A model generated the notes under the pieces. The model did no database searches. It was given only the letters and a program-made list of their open reading frames with translations, and was not told where the DNA came from. 35,808 nucleotides of DNA from Geoalkalibacter sp. (GTDB lineage: Bacteria > Desulfobacterota > Desulfuromonadia > Desulfuromonadales > Geoalkalibacteraceae): NCBI RefSeq assembly GCF_030604225.1, contig NZ_JAUVWH010000011.1:1-35808 (forward strand). The letters run 5' to 3'. Positions within the stretch are counted from its first letter, which is position 1. Each line of letters begins with the position of its first letter. A program made the position numbers and the translations under genes. Positions 22,339 to 30,249 of the stretch are shown piece by piece.

Positions 22339-22881
22339 ATGCCCGACCAGGACAGTCTTCCGCGCAAGCAGCAGTTGCGCATCCGCGACATGACCATCGA
22401 CGATCTCTCCACCGTCTTTCACCTGGGCGAGGAGATCTTCACCGCCGAATACTCGCCGAGTCTCTACCGCACCTGGGACGAGTACGAGATCACCACCCTG
22501 TTCAACAGCGACAGCGAGCTGTGCCTGGTCGCCGAGCACGAGGGACAGATCGTCGGCTTTGCCCTCGGCACGACCGTGGAAAAGCATCATTCGGCATGGA
22601 AATACGGCTATCTGGTGTGGCTGGGGGTGCGCCCCTTCATGCAGAAGCTGCGCGTCGGCGCGCGGCTGTTTCGCGAAATCAAGCGGCGCATGCGCGAGCA
22701 GGGCGTGCGCATGATCATCATCGACACCGACGCCGAAAACGAGGCGGCGATCCGCTTCTTCACCAAGCAGGGCTTCGGCAACGTGCAGGAGCACGTCTAC
22801 ATGACCCTCAACCTGGGTCGCAAGCAAAAGGGGAAAAAACGCGATGGCGCAGCTCCTGGAAAAAATCTGGCGGGCCATTGA
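22339..22881 (+). CDS. GNAT-family N-acetyltransferase
   Basis: The ATG at 22339 follows GGAAAGGATC and gives 180 aa. The GNAT fold is visible: LRIRDMTIDDLSTVFHLGEEIF, a middle strand LCLVAEHEGQIVGFALGT, the acetyl-CoA loop region VRPFMQKLRVGARLFREIKRRM (a divergent Q/R-x-x-G-x-G/A) and the C-terminal motif DTDAENEAAIRFFTKQGFGNVQEHVYM. It resembles RimI-like acetyltransferases, but the substrate cannot be told. Its 3' end overlaps the next gene by 38 bases, so the pair is translationally coupled. Confidence 0.88.
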   Translation: MPDQDSLPRKQQLRIRDMTIDDLSTVFHLGEEIFTAEYSPSLYRTWDEYEITTLFNSDSELCLVAEHEGQIVGFALGTTVEKHHSAWKYGYLVWLGVRPFMQKLRVGARLFREIKRRMREQGVRMIIIDTDAENEAAIRFFTKQGFGNVQEHVYMTLNLGRKQKGKKRDGAAPGKNLAGH

Positions 22882-23980
22882 CGCGGCGCGCCTGCGCGCG
22901 CTGCTCACGGATCTGGTGGACATCTACTCGCCGGCGGGCAAGGAAGAGGATATCCAGCTCTACCTGGAAGAGCGGCTGCACGGCGCCAATTTCGCCCTGC
23001 GCCGCCAGGAGGTGGAGGAGGAGCGCTACAACCTGATCGTGCCCCTGGGCTGGCAGGAGCCGCGTCTCTACCTGGTCGGCCACGTCGACACCATCGCCGC
23101 CTGGGATCTGGAGGACTACGGCGCCCGCGAGGAAAACGGCCTGATTCATGGCCTGGGCAGCGCCGACATGAAGGGCGGCTGCGCGGCCATGGTCGAGGCC
23201 TTTCTCGCCCTGGCGGCGGTGCTGCCGCCCGAGGAGCGCCCGCCGGTGGGCTTGTTGCTGGTGGTGGGCGAGGAGGAAAACGGCGACGGCAGCGCCGCCT
23301 TTCTCGAAACCTGCCGCCCCCCCTGGGTGGTGATCGGCGAGCCCACCGGCCTGGCGCCCTGCTTCGCCCATTACGGCTACCTGGAAGCCGGTTTCGTCAC
23401 CAGCGGGCGACGCACGCACTCATCCTTGCCCGAACTCGGCCACAACGCCGTCGAATCCATGCTGCGCGTGCTGCTGCACCTGGGCCGCGACCCGCTCTTC
23501 GAGCGCGGCAGCTCGGAGATCGCCTATTCCATCCGCGAACTGACCTCTTCGCGCGCCGGGTTCGTCGTGCCCGATCGTTGCGAAGCCTGGATCGACCTGC
23601 ATCTGCCGCCCCAGGGCGACCCGGCCGAGGTCCAGGCCGCCATCCGCGCCCGCGCCGATACCGCCGGGCAGCTCATTCCCGATCTCAACCTGGAGCTGGA
23701 ATTCAACTTCGCCGCGCGCGGTTACGATCTGGGCATGGACACGGTCCTCGCCCAAGCCCTGGCCGAGATCTACCCGCGCCTGAACCTCAGGTTCTCCGGG
23801 GACGCGTTCCGCTCCCACTCCGACGGCAACCTGTTTTTCGACGCCGGCGTCAAGCCCCTGATCCTCGGCCCCGGCGCCCTCGAGGTGGCCCACACGCCCG
23901 AGGAACACACCCCCTTCGCCCAGGTGCTGGCGGCGGCAAAAATCTACGCGGCCCTGTGCCTGCAGGCGAATTCCCTGTAG
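22844..23980 (+). CDS. M20-family metallopeptidase/deacylase (ArgE/DapE/CPG2 type)
   Basis: This 378-aa protein has the M20 motifs LYLVGHVDTI (first His and Asp ligands, about residues 75-84), GLGSADMKGG (bridging Asp, about 104-113), and VVGEEENGDGS (catalytic Glu pair, about 142-152). The dimerisation domain follows (RTHSSLPELGHNAV), then EEHTP near the C-terminus. These two-zinc hydrolases cleave N-acyl groups or small peptides. Coupling to an N-acetyltransferase gene suggests an acetylation/deacetylation pair acting on an amino-acid-like substrate, but this is inference. It overlaps the GNAT gene and starts after an AAAAGGGG site. Its stop codon TAG comes from a palindromic repeat. Confidence 0.9.
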   Translation: MAQLLEKIWRAIDAARLRALLTDLVDIYSPAGKEEDIQLYLEERLHGANFALRRQEVEEERYNLIVPLGWQEPRLYLVGHVDTIAAWDLEDYGAREENGLIHGLGSADMKGGCAAMVEAFLALAAVLPPEERPPVGLLLVVGEEENGDGSAAFLETCRPPWVVIGEPTGLAPCFAHYGYLEAGFVTSGRRTHSSLPELGHNAVESMLRVLLHLGRDPLFERGSSEIAYSIRELTSSRAGFVVPDRCEAWIDLHLPPQGDPAEVQAAIRARADTAGQLIPDLNLELEFNFAARGYDLGMDTVLAQALAEIYPRLNLRFSGDAFRSHSDGNLFFDAGVKPLILGPGALEVAHTPEEHTPFAQVLAAAKIYAALCLQANSL

Positions 23981-24097
23981 GGGCGAGGCGCTGCCTCGCC
24001 CAGGGCGACCCACCGGGTTGCCCCTACCGGGGATTTCACCCGGATTGTTGTAGGGGCGCACATCGGTGCGCCCTGGGCGGACTCGGTCCGCCCCTAC
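23978..24097. repeat. TAGGGGCG repeats, copies 2a and 2b
   Basis: Two full elements lie in tandem. 2a (23978-24027) has stems GCGAGGC/GCCTCGC and GCGACCC/GGGTTGC. 2b (24051-24097) has stems GCGCAC/GTGCGC and GCGGAC/GTCCGC and is nearly the reverse complement of copy 1. A 23-base spacer separates them. The first TAG (23978-23980) is the M20 stop and the last CTA (24094-24096) is the stop of the nucleotidyltransferase gene on the other strand. Confidence 0.88.
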
Positions 24098-25092
24098 TCC
24101 ATTTCCACCAGGGAATGGTCGCCGATGTTCATGTGGCGCGCCGCGCCGACCAGGCGCACCGACTCGCCGATGATGGAGCCGTCGAGAATCATGCTGCGCA
24201 CTTCGCTGTTGGCGTTGATGATGCTGTCGCGCACGATGCTGCCGCTGATGTGACTGCCCGCGGCGAGGCTGACATTGGGGCCGACGATGGAATCGCGCAC
24301 CGTCGCGCCGCGCTCGATGTGGACCGGCTCGATGAGCACCGCGTTACGCACCTCGCCGTGGGTGTGATGGCGGCCCTGGAGCAGGTAGCGGTTGGTTTCG
24401 AGCAGGGTTTCGGGCTTGCCGCAATCAAGCCAGGCATCGATCTCGGGGGCGCGGAATTTGAGGCCGGCGCGAATCATGTTCATGAACACCGCCGGCAGGT
24501 AGTATTCGCCCTTGACGGTTTCGCCGGCGCGGATGCTGCGCTCCAGGTGGTCCATGAAGCCGCGGCCGTCCTTGAGGTAGTAGAGCCCCACCTGGGCCAG
24601 GCGCGAGATGGGCTGGTCGGGCTTTTCCACCATGTCGACGATGAACCCCGTCTCGTCGACCACGTTGACGCCGAAGCGCTGGTAATCCTCGACTTCCTTG
24701 GAATAGATCAGTCCGTCGCAGTCGCCGCACAGCGCCCCGATGCGGTCAAGGTCGGTGACGAAGATGGTGTCGTTGAACACCACCAGCACGTCGTCGCCGG
24801 GCGCGATGCGCGGCGCGGCGAGGGACACGGCGTGGGCCGGGCCGAGGCGCTCCTTCTGCAGGGTCGCCCAGCAGTTGAGGTTGGGGAATTTCTGCTTCAT
24901 GAAGGCCATGACCTGCGGGCCGTTTTCCTCGTCGTTGATGAAGATGTATTCCTCGGCGTCGAGGGGCGCGAGGCGCTCGACGATGTGCTGGAGCACGGTC
25001 TTGCCGGCGACGTGCACCAGGGACTTGGCCTTGGTGTGGGTGTGGGGGCGCAGGCGTGTGCCCTTGCCCGCGGTGGGCAGGATGATCTTCAT
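24094..25092 (-). CDS. sugar-phosphate nucleotidyltransferase with left-handed beta-helix
   Basis: This 332-aa protein begins MKIILPTAGKGTRLRPHTHTKAKSLVHVAGK, the nucleotide-binding motif of sugar-phosphate NTP transferases (G-x-G-T-R-L-x-P...K). LVVFNDTIF (about residues 104-112) contains the metal-binding aspartate. VEKPDQP, KGEYYLP and DAWLDCGKPETLLETNRYLL follow. The last roughly 80 residues are hexapeptide repeats (AVLIEPVHIERGATVRDSIVGPNVSL...), a left-handed beta-helix. It resembles long RmlA-type glucose-1-phosphate thymidylyl- or uridylyltransferases. Whether the product is dTDP- or UDP-glucose cannot be decided, and no other sugar genes are adjacent. The ribosome site AAAGGAGG is good. 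The stop codon lies in a repeat. Confidence 0.88.
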   Translation of the reverse strand: MKIILPTAGKGTRLRPHTHTKAKSLVHVAGKTVLQHIVERLAPLDAEEYIFINDEENGPQVMAFMKQKFPNLNCWATLQKERLGPAHAVSLAAPRIAPGDDVLVVFNDTIFVTDLDRIGALCGDCDGLIYSKEVEDYQRFGVNVVDETGFIVDMVEKPDQPISRLAQVGLYYLKDGRGFMDHLERSIRAGETVKGEYYLPAVFMNMIRAGLKFRAPEIDAWLDCGKPETLLETNRYLLQGRHHTHGEVRNAVLIEPVHIERGATVRDSIVGPNVSLAAGSHISGSIVRDSIINANSEVRSMILDGSIIGESVRLVGAARHMNIGDHSLVEME

Positions 25093-25230
25093 GCCGATGT
25101 TCCTCCTTTGCTGCTTGCCATCATGAAATGAAATTGGCTAATCTTCCTTCGCCCCGACCGGGCAACCCAGACAGGATAGCACAAACACCGGCCGGCGTAA
25201 TCGGCCTTTAGGTCAGTTCGAGGAGTTCCC

Positions 25231-26094
25231 ATGAAAGACCAGCTCATTCGCATCCTCACCCGCGACGGCACCCTGCGCGGCCTGGCGGCCGTCACCACCG
25301 GCCTGGTGGAAGAATGCCGCCGCCGCCAGGATGCCGACCCCACCGCGACCCTGGCCCTGGGCCGTTTGACCACGGGGGCCGCGCTCATGGGCGGCCTGCT
25401 CAAGGGTGAGCAGCGCCTCAATCTCACCATCGAGGGCAATGGCCCCATCCAGCGCCTGAGTGCCGAAACCGACGCGCGCGGGCAGGTGCGCGCCACCATC
25501 AAGAATCCCTATCCCGCCGTGCCGCTGCGCGACGGCCGCCTCGACGTGGTGGGCGCCGTGGGCAAGGCCGGCTTTCTCCACGTCACCAAGGACCTGGGTC
25601 TGCGCGAGCCCTATCGCGGCACGGTGCAGCTGGTAAGCAGCGAAATCGGCGAGGATCTCGCCTACTATCTCACCACCTCGGAGCAGGTGCCCTCGGCGGT
25701 ATCCCTGGGCGTCTACATCGAAACCGACGGCCGGGTCGGCGCCGCCGGCGGCTTCATCCTCCAGGCCCTGCCGCCGGGCGACGAGGGTCGCATCGCCTTG
25801 CTCGAGGAGCGCCTGCGCGCCTTGCCGCCGGTCAGCAGCCTGCTGCGCGAGGGCCAGGGGCCGGCCGCCATTCTCGAACGCCTGCTCGCCGATATTCCCT
25901 TCGACGTCAAGGACAGCATCGACCTCGCCTTCCGCTGCACCTGCAACCGCCGCCAGATCCTGCGCCTGCTCGCCGGCCTCGGCGCCGAGGAGCTGGCGTC
26001 CCTGGCCCAACAGCAGGAAGAGGTGCGGGTCACCTGCGAATTCTGCAAGGAGGTCCACACCCTGACCCCCACCGAAATCCGCGCCATCCGGTAG
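25231..26094 (+). CDS. hslO: redox-regulated chaperone Hsp33
   Basis: This 287-aa protein starts MKDQLIRILTRDGTLRGLAAVTT. It has the Hsp33 patterns TTGAALMGGLLKGEQRLNL, NPYPAVPLRDGRLDVVGAVG and TSEQVPSAVSLGV. The C-terminal zinc switch is complete: CTCN (about residues 233-236) and CEFC (about 267-270), a C-x-C...C-x-x-C motif. Under oxidising stress these four cysteines form disulfides, release zinc and activate the chaperone. GAGGAGTTCCC precedes the ATG. It is divergent from the nucleotidyltransferase gene. Its TAG stop is the first triplet of a palindromic repeat. Confidence 0.95.
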   Translation: MKDQLIRILTRDGTLRGLAAVTTGLVEECRRRQDADPTATLALGRLTTGAALMGGLLKGEQRLNLTIEGNGPIQRLSAETDARGQVRATIKNPYPAVPLRDGRLDVVGAVGKAGFLHVTKDLGLREPYRGTVQLVSSEIGEDLAYYLTTSEQVPSAVSLGVYIETDGRVGAAGGFILQALPPGDEGRIALLEERLRALPPVSSLLREGQGPAAILERLLADIPFDVKDSIDLAFRCTCNRRQILRLLAGLGAEELASLAQQQEEVRVTCEFCKEVHTLTPTEIRAIR

Positions 26095-26140
26095 GGGCGC
26101 ACCGACGTGCGCCCTTGGGCGATTCATGAATCGCCCCTAC
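26092..26140. repeat. TAGGGGCG repeat, copy 3
   Basis: Stems GCGCAC-CGAC-GTGCGC and GCGATTCA/TGAATCGC are bounded by TAGGGGCG and CGCCCCTA. The TAG at 26092 is the hslO stop codon; the CTA at 26137-26139 is the stop of the OmpA-like gene on the other strand. Confidence 0.88.
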
Positions 26141-26601
26141 GGCAGCGGCCGCACCTCAAGGGGCGCGCCGTCCTCCGCCGCGACCTGCCAGTCAAGCCGC
26201 TCGGCGGAAATCCCGCGCCGGGTGAAAAACCTTTGCAGCAAACCGGCGCGCCCCTCGGCGAGGGCCAGATCATAATCCTTGCCATGCTCCGTCGCGGCAC
26301 GCACCCGCAGGCTCCAGCGATTCCCGGGATGGGCGTGCAACACCTCGGCGAGAGGATCAAGCAACTCCAGCCCGCCGGGCAGGGGCAGCACCGCCCCGGC
26401 GGCGAACAGCACCTCGCCGGGATAACCCACGCCCACCTCGCCCTCCAGGGCCTCGGCTCCGGGCAGCGCCGCCAGGGCCGGAACCAGGGTCGCCACGGGC
26501 ACCGCCAGGGGGGCGGCGGGCGCCGATGGCGCCGGCGTTGTGGTGGGCGCGGCGCAGGCGGTGAGCAGGGCGAGCAGGGCAGCAGCGATGAGTCGTTGCA
26601 T
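26137..26601 (-). CDS. small OmpA-like lipoprotein
   Basis: The ATG at 26601 has a GGAGG site and gives 154 aa; the longer ORF of the track runs through a repeat. The N-terminus MQRLIAAALLALLTACAAP is a lipoprotein signal with lipobox LTAC. After an Ala/Pro linker the second half resembles an OmpA C-terminal domain: VLFAAGAVLPLPGGLELLDPLAEVLHAHPG, then HGKDYDLALAEGRAGLLQRFFTRRGISAERL. The usual NxxLSxxRA motif appears as DLALAEGRA. A weakly conserved peptidoglycan-binding role at the outer membrane is likely (inference). The stop codon lies in repeat copy 3. Confidence 0.78.
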   Translation of the reverse strand: MQRLIAAALLALLTACAAPTTTPAPSAPAAPLAVPVATLVPALAALPGAEALEGEVGVGYPGEVLFAAGAVLPLPGGLELLDPLAEVLHAHPGNRWSLRVRAATEHGKDYDLALAEGRAGLLQRFFTRRGISAERLDWQVAAEDGAPLEVRPLP

Positions 26602-26622
26602 GTTTGGTTCCTCCGGGTGAAA

Positions 26623-26701
26623 AAGGGACTTAAGGGACACCAGGGACGCCAGGGACAAACACCGGCATCTACTGGTGTCCCTGGCGTCCCTTAGGTCCCT
26701 T
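26623..26701. repeat. AGGGAC inverted repeat at the end of the ABC gene
   Basis: The left arm AAGGGACTTAAGGGAC, continued by ACCAGGGACGCCAG, pairs with the right arm ending CTGGCGTCCCTTAGGTCCCTT. There are about three mismatches over 28 bases around a central loop. Each arm is built from repeats of (C/T)AGGGAC. The TAA stop of the ABC transporter gene (26691-26693) and its last codons lie inside the right arm. Confidence 0.8.
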
Positions 26702-28475
26702 CTGACGATTGTCCATTCTCCAAGGCCTGCAGGCGCCACAAGCGCGCGTACAACCCTTCCTTGGCCAGCAATTCACGATGCTTACCCTCTTCAACGATGC
26801 GCCCCCGGCGCAGCACCACAATGCGCTCGGCATGCACGATGGAGCGCAGGCGGTGGGCGATGAGCAGGGCGCCGCGGCCGCGCCGCGCGGCCTCCATGCC
26901 GGCGCGCACCAACTCCTCGGTCTCGGCGTCGAGGCGGCTGGTGGCCTCATCGAGAATCAGCCATTGGGGATCGGGCACCAGGGCGCGCGCCAGGCACAGC
27001 AGCTGGCGCTCGCCGGCGGAGAGGTTGCGGCCGCGCTCGCTGATGTGCGCCTCCAGGCCGCCGAGGCGCGCCACCACCCGGTCGGCGCCGGTGCGGCGCA
27101 GGATCTCTTCGAGCTCGGCGCCGTCGCGCAGACGTTCGGCGTCGAGGTTGTCATGCACGCTGCCGTCGAAGAGAAACGGCTCCTGGGATACCCAGCCGAT
27201 GCGGCGGCGCACCAGGGCCGGATCCAGGTCGCTGAGCGCCACGCCGTCCAGCAGGATGCGCCCCGCCGTCGGCTCGTAAAACCGCAGCAGCAGCCGCCCC
27301 AGGGTAGTCTTGCCGCTGCCCGTGTCACCCACCAGGGCGACCGTCGCGCCGGGGGGCAAATCGAGCTCGATGTCGTGCAGCACCGGCGCCTCGGCATCAT
27401 AGGCAAAGCTTACCCGGTCGAAGCGGATGGTGCCCGGCCCCGATGCGGCGGTGTGCTTGCCCAAAGGCTCGGCGGGATGATCGAGAAGGTTGAATATGCG
27501 CTCCAGGGAAGCGTTGCTGGCCTGGATCACCGAATACTTGGCGGAGAGATCGCGCAGCGGGGCGAAAAATTTCTGCACGTATTCGATGAAGGCGACCAGC
27601 ACGCCGAAGGACGTCACCCCGGCCAGCACCTCGCCGCCGCCTTTCCACAGGATGGCGGCGATGGCCACCGCGCCCAGGGCCTCGACCCCGGCATAGAGAC
27701 AGGCGTCCCAGTTGATGACGCGCAGGGAGGCGCTCTGGTAGTCATCCTGCAACTGGTCGAATTCCTTGAGGGTGCGCTCCTCCTGCGCGAACAGGCGCAC
27801 CTCGTCGGCGCCGGCGATGCGCTCGGCCACAAAGGCGTTGAGGCCCGCGATCCGCGCGCGCACCTGGCGATTGGCGCGGCGGATGTGATGGCGAAACAGC
27901 AGGCCGAGAAGCAGCAGCAGGGGCATGACCGCGAAGGCCACCAGGGAGAGGCGGGGATTGATCCACAGCATGACGGCGACGATGGCCGCCAGGGTGAGCA
28001 GGTCGCCCAGGGCCGAGACCACCCCGGCGCCGAAGAGTTCGCCGACGTTTTCCACATCCGAGGTCAGGCGCGTCACCAGCCGTCCCGAGGGCTGGCGGTC
28101 GAAGAACGCAACCGGCAACCGCGGCAGCCGCGCGAATCCCTCGCGGCGCAGGTCGGCCATGATGTGCTGGCCCACCCACTGCACGGCGTAGACCTGAAAG
28201 TAGGACAGCAGGCTCTCCGCGGCCAGGGCGAGGAGAAACAGCAGGGCGATGAGCCACAGCCCGGCGATTTCTCCGGGGATGATGTAATCGTCGATGGCCA
28301 GCATCAGCAGGTAGGGCTGCGCCAGCTTGGCCGCGGCCACCCCCGGCAGCAGCAGCAAGGCCGCCAGCGCCGCGCCGCGATAGGCGCCCAGGTAGCCGAC
28401 GAACCGGCGCAGCAGCGCCCAGTCCAAATGGCGCCCGCTGATTTCGTCGCTGTCGTGATGATGGCCGTGGGGCAT
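26691..28475 (-). CDS. ABC exporter half-transporter with intact catalytic site
   Basis: The ATG at 28475 is used (594 aa, MPHGHHHDSDEISGRHLDW). The ORF upstream of it translates a repeat. About six membrane helices (residues about 25-310) are followed by the ATPase domain: Walker A GDTGSGKTT, signature NLSAGERQLLCLARAL, Walker B WLILDEATSRLD with the catalytic Glu, and LIAHRLR with the switch His. The signature LSAGE deviates from LSGGQ. It pairs with the gene just upstream (10-base gap); together they form a heterodimeric type IV exporter. The N-terminal His-rich segment (HGHHHDSDE) is unusual. No good ribosome site is visible; a repeat sits where it would be. The substrate is unknown. Confidence 0.9.
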   Translation of the reverse strand: MPHGHHHDSDEISGRHLDWALLRRFVGYLGAYRGAALAALLLLPGVAAAKLAQPYLLMLAIDDYIIPGEIAGLWLIALLFLLALAAESLLSYFQVYAVQWVGQHIMADLRREGFARLPRLPVAFFDRQPSGRLVTRLTSDVENVGELFGAGVVSALGDLLTLAAIVAVMLWINPRLSLVAFAVMPLLLLLGLLFRHHIRRANRQVRARIAGLNAFVAERIAGADEVRLFAQEERTLKEFDQLQDDYQSASLRVINWDACLYAGVEALGAVAIAAILWKGGGEVLAGVTSFGVLVAFIEYVQKFFAPLRDLSAKYSVIQASNASLERIFNLLDHPAEPLGKHTAASGPGTIRFDRVSFAYDAEAPVLHDIELDLPPGATVALVGDTGSGKTTLGRLLLRFYEPTAGRILLDGVALSDLDPALVRRRIGWVSQEPFLFDGSVHDNLDAERLRDGAELEEILRRTGADRVVARLGGLEAHISERGRNLSAGERQLLCLARALVPDPQWLILDEATSRLDAETEELVRAGMEAARRGRGALLIAHRLRSIVHAERIVVLRRGRIVEEGKHRELLAKEGLYARLWRLQALENGQSSEGT

Positions 28476-28484
28476 GAAAAATCC

Positions 28485-28516
28485 GTCAGTCGTCCGTGGT
28501 CCGCGGTCCGTGGTTT
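28485..28516. repeat. CCGTGGT repeat at the ABC-ABC junction
   Basis: The stretch GTCGTCCGTGGTCCGCGG followed by TCCGTGGTT is a direct/palindromic repeat of (G)GTCCG(T/C)GGT. On the minus strand it encodes the last residues NHGPRTTDD and the TGA stop of the upstream ABC gene. It then fills the gap to the next start codon. The same peptide tail occurs at ends of unrelated proteins in other genomes (recalled, not searched). Confidence 0.7.
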
Positions 28517-30249
28517 GAATCCAATCCCGCCTCCAACTCTTCGCGCAGCTGTTCGCGCCGGTAGAGGCGGGCATAGAGGCCTTCCTGGCGCAGCAGCTCG
28601 CCGTGTCGGCCCTGCGCGACGATCCGCCCCTCATCGAGCACCAGGATGAGATCGGCGCCGGTCAGCAGGGACACCCGCCCCGACACCAGAAACACCGTGC
28701 GGCCGCGCAGCAGGGGGCGCAGCTCGGCCCACAGGGCGCGGGCGGTGAGAGCATCGAGATGGCTGAAGGGATCGTCGAGCAGCCACAGGCGCGCCTGGTG
28801 CGCCAGGGCGCGGCCGATGGCGACGCGCTGGCGCTGGCCGCCGGACAGGCTCATCCCTCCCTCGCCGACCCGGGTCTCGAAGCCCTGGGGAAAATGCGCC
28901 GCCTCGGCGCCGAGCTGCACCTGGGCGGCCAGGCGCCGCAGCTCTTCGGCACCGGTCTGGGGTGCGGCGTAGAGCAGATTGTCGCGCAGGCTGCCGGAAA
29001 ACAACCGGCCCTCCTGGGGCACCGCGGCCAGGCGCCGGCGATGAACGCGGGGGTCGAGGGCGGAGAGATCCCGCCCGTCGATGAACAGGGAGCCGGGCGG
29101 CGGGGGATAGAGGGCCGCCAGCAGACGCAGCAGGGTGCTCTTGCCGCTCGCGGCCGGGCCGGTCACCCCGATCAGCGCCCCGGCGGGAACCTCCAGGCGC
29201 AGATCCCGCAGGACGGGCTGGCTCTCATAGGCGAAGGACAGCCCGCGCAGGGACACCGCCGGCGGCTCGGTGCTCGGTGCCGTTTCCGACAGGGGCGGCG
29301 CCGGCGGCAGGGCGAGGAGCAATTGCAGGCGCTCCATGCTCGCCGTGGCGCGCTGCGCCAGGGTCAGCACCCAGCCGAGCAGCAGGGTCGGCCAGGCCAG
29401 CTGCACCAGATAGGCGTTGAAGGCGACAAAATCCCCCAGGGACAAATTGCCCGCCGCCACCTGCCGCCCACCGAAATAGAGCACCAGCAGCGTGCCCAGC
29501 GGACCCACCAGGGTCATCACCGGCAGTACCAGGGCGCGCAGCCGCGCCAGCACCAGGTTGCGACGCAGATAGTCGTCGTTGATTTCCGCGAAGCGCGCGT
29601 TGCGCCCCCCCGCCAGGCCGTAGGCGCGGATCACCGCCTGGCCGCTCACCCCCTCCTCCACCGCCTCGCTCAAGCGCCCCAGGCCTTCCTGCACCTGGGT
29701 CGAGTGGTGCAGCAGGTGACGGCTGAGCCGTTTCACCGCGAGCAGCAGCAGCGGATAGGGCAGCACCGCCACCAGGGTCAGGGTCGGCGACAGGGAGAGC
29801 ATGAGCACCAGGCTCAGCAGATAGACGATGGCCGCGTTGACGATGGTCAGCAGACCAAAGCCGACGAACATGCGCACGTTGGCCAGATCGCCGGTAAAGC
29901 GCGCCAGCAGGTCGCCGGTGCGGTGACGATCGAAGAAAAAGCCGTCCTGGTGCAGCAGCCGCGCCAGCAGGCCGCGACGCAGGGCGACTTCCAGATGCCG
30001 CGCACCGTGCAGGAAATAAAGGCGCGAGGCGATGCGCGTGGCGCCGCGCACCAGGGCGGCCAGGGCCAGCACCGTCGCCGCCCAGAGCAGATCCGCGCCG
30101 CGCCCGGCCTCCACCGCCTCGACCCCGAGCTTGAGCATCCAGGGAATGAGCATGGCGAGCAGGGTGGTGGCCAGCAGCCACAGGCTGCCCCAGGCCAGGG
30201 CGGCGCGCTGGGGCATCAGGTAGGGACGCAGGGCGGCGAGCACCCTCAT
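28486..30249 (-). CDS. ABC exporter half-transporter with degenerate ATPase site
   Basis: The ATG at 30249 overlaps the previous stop (ATGA) and gives 587 aa. Six membrane helices (about residues 15-290) precede the ATPase domain with Walker A GPAASGKST, canonical signature SLSGGQRQRVAIGRAL, Walker B LWLLDDPFSHLD and FLVSGRVSLL. The catalytic Glu is Asp (LLDD) and the switch His is replaced by Gly (SGR instead of SHR), so its own ATP site is probably non-hydrolytic. The partner gene has the opposite pattern. This matches the asymmetric heterodimers known from TM287/288 and TmrAB. The last residues (NHGPRTTDD) derive from a repeat. Confidence 0.9.
   Translation of the reverse strand: MRVLAALRPYLMPQRAALAWGSLWLLATTLLAMLIPWMLKLGVEAVEAGRGADLLWAATVLALAALVRGATRIASRLYFLHGARHLEVALRRGLLARLLHQDGFFFDRHRTGDLLARFTGDLANVRMFVGFGLLTIVNAAIVYLLSLVLMLSLSPTLTLVAVLPYPLLLLAVKRLSRHLLHHSTQVQEGLGRLSEAVEEGVSGQAVIRAYGLAGGRNARFAEINDDYLRRNLVLARLRALVLPVMTLVGPLGTLLVLYFGGRQVAAGNLSLGDFVAFNAYLVQLAWPTLLLGWVLTLAQRATASMERLQLLLALPPAPPLSETAPSTEPPAVSLRGLSFAYESQPVLRDLRLEVPAGALIGVTGPAASGKSTLLRLLAALYPPPPGSLFIDGRDLSALDPRVHRRRLAAVPQEGRLFSGSLRDNLLYAAPQTGAEELRRLAAQVQLGAEAAHFPQGFETRVGEGGMSLSGGQRQRVAIGRALAHQARLWLLDDPFSHLDALTARALWAELRPLLRGRTVFLVSGRVSLLTGADLILVLDEGRIVAQGRHGELLRQEGLYARLYRREQLREELEAGLDSNHGPRTTDD

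Noticed and set aside
23978-24097. CRISPR-like array from repeated TAGGGGCG units
   Set aside because: Only two units, each a double hairpin with changing stems, no constant repeats with unique spacers and no cas genes.
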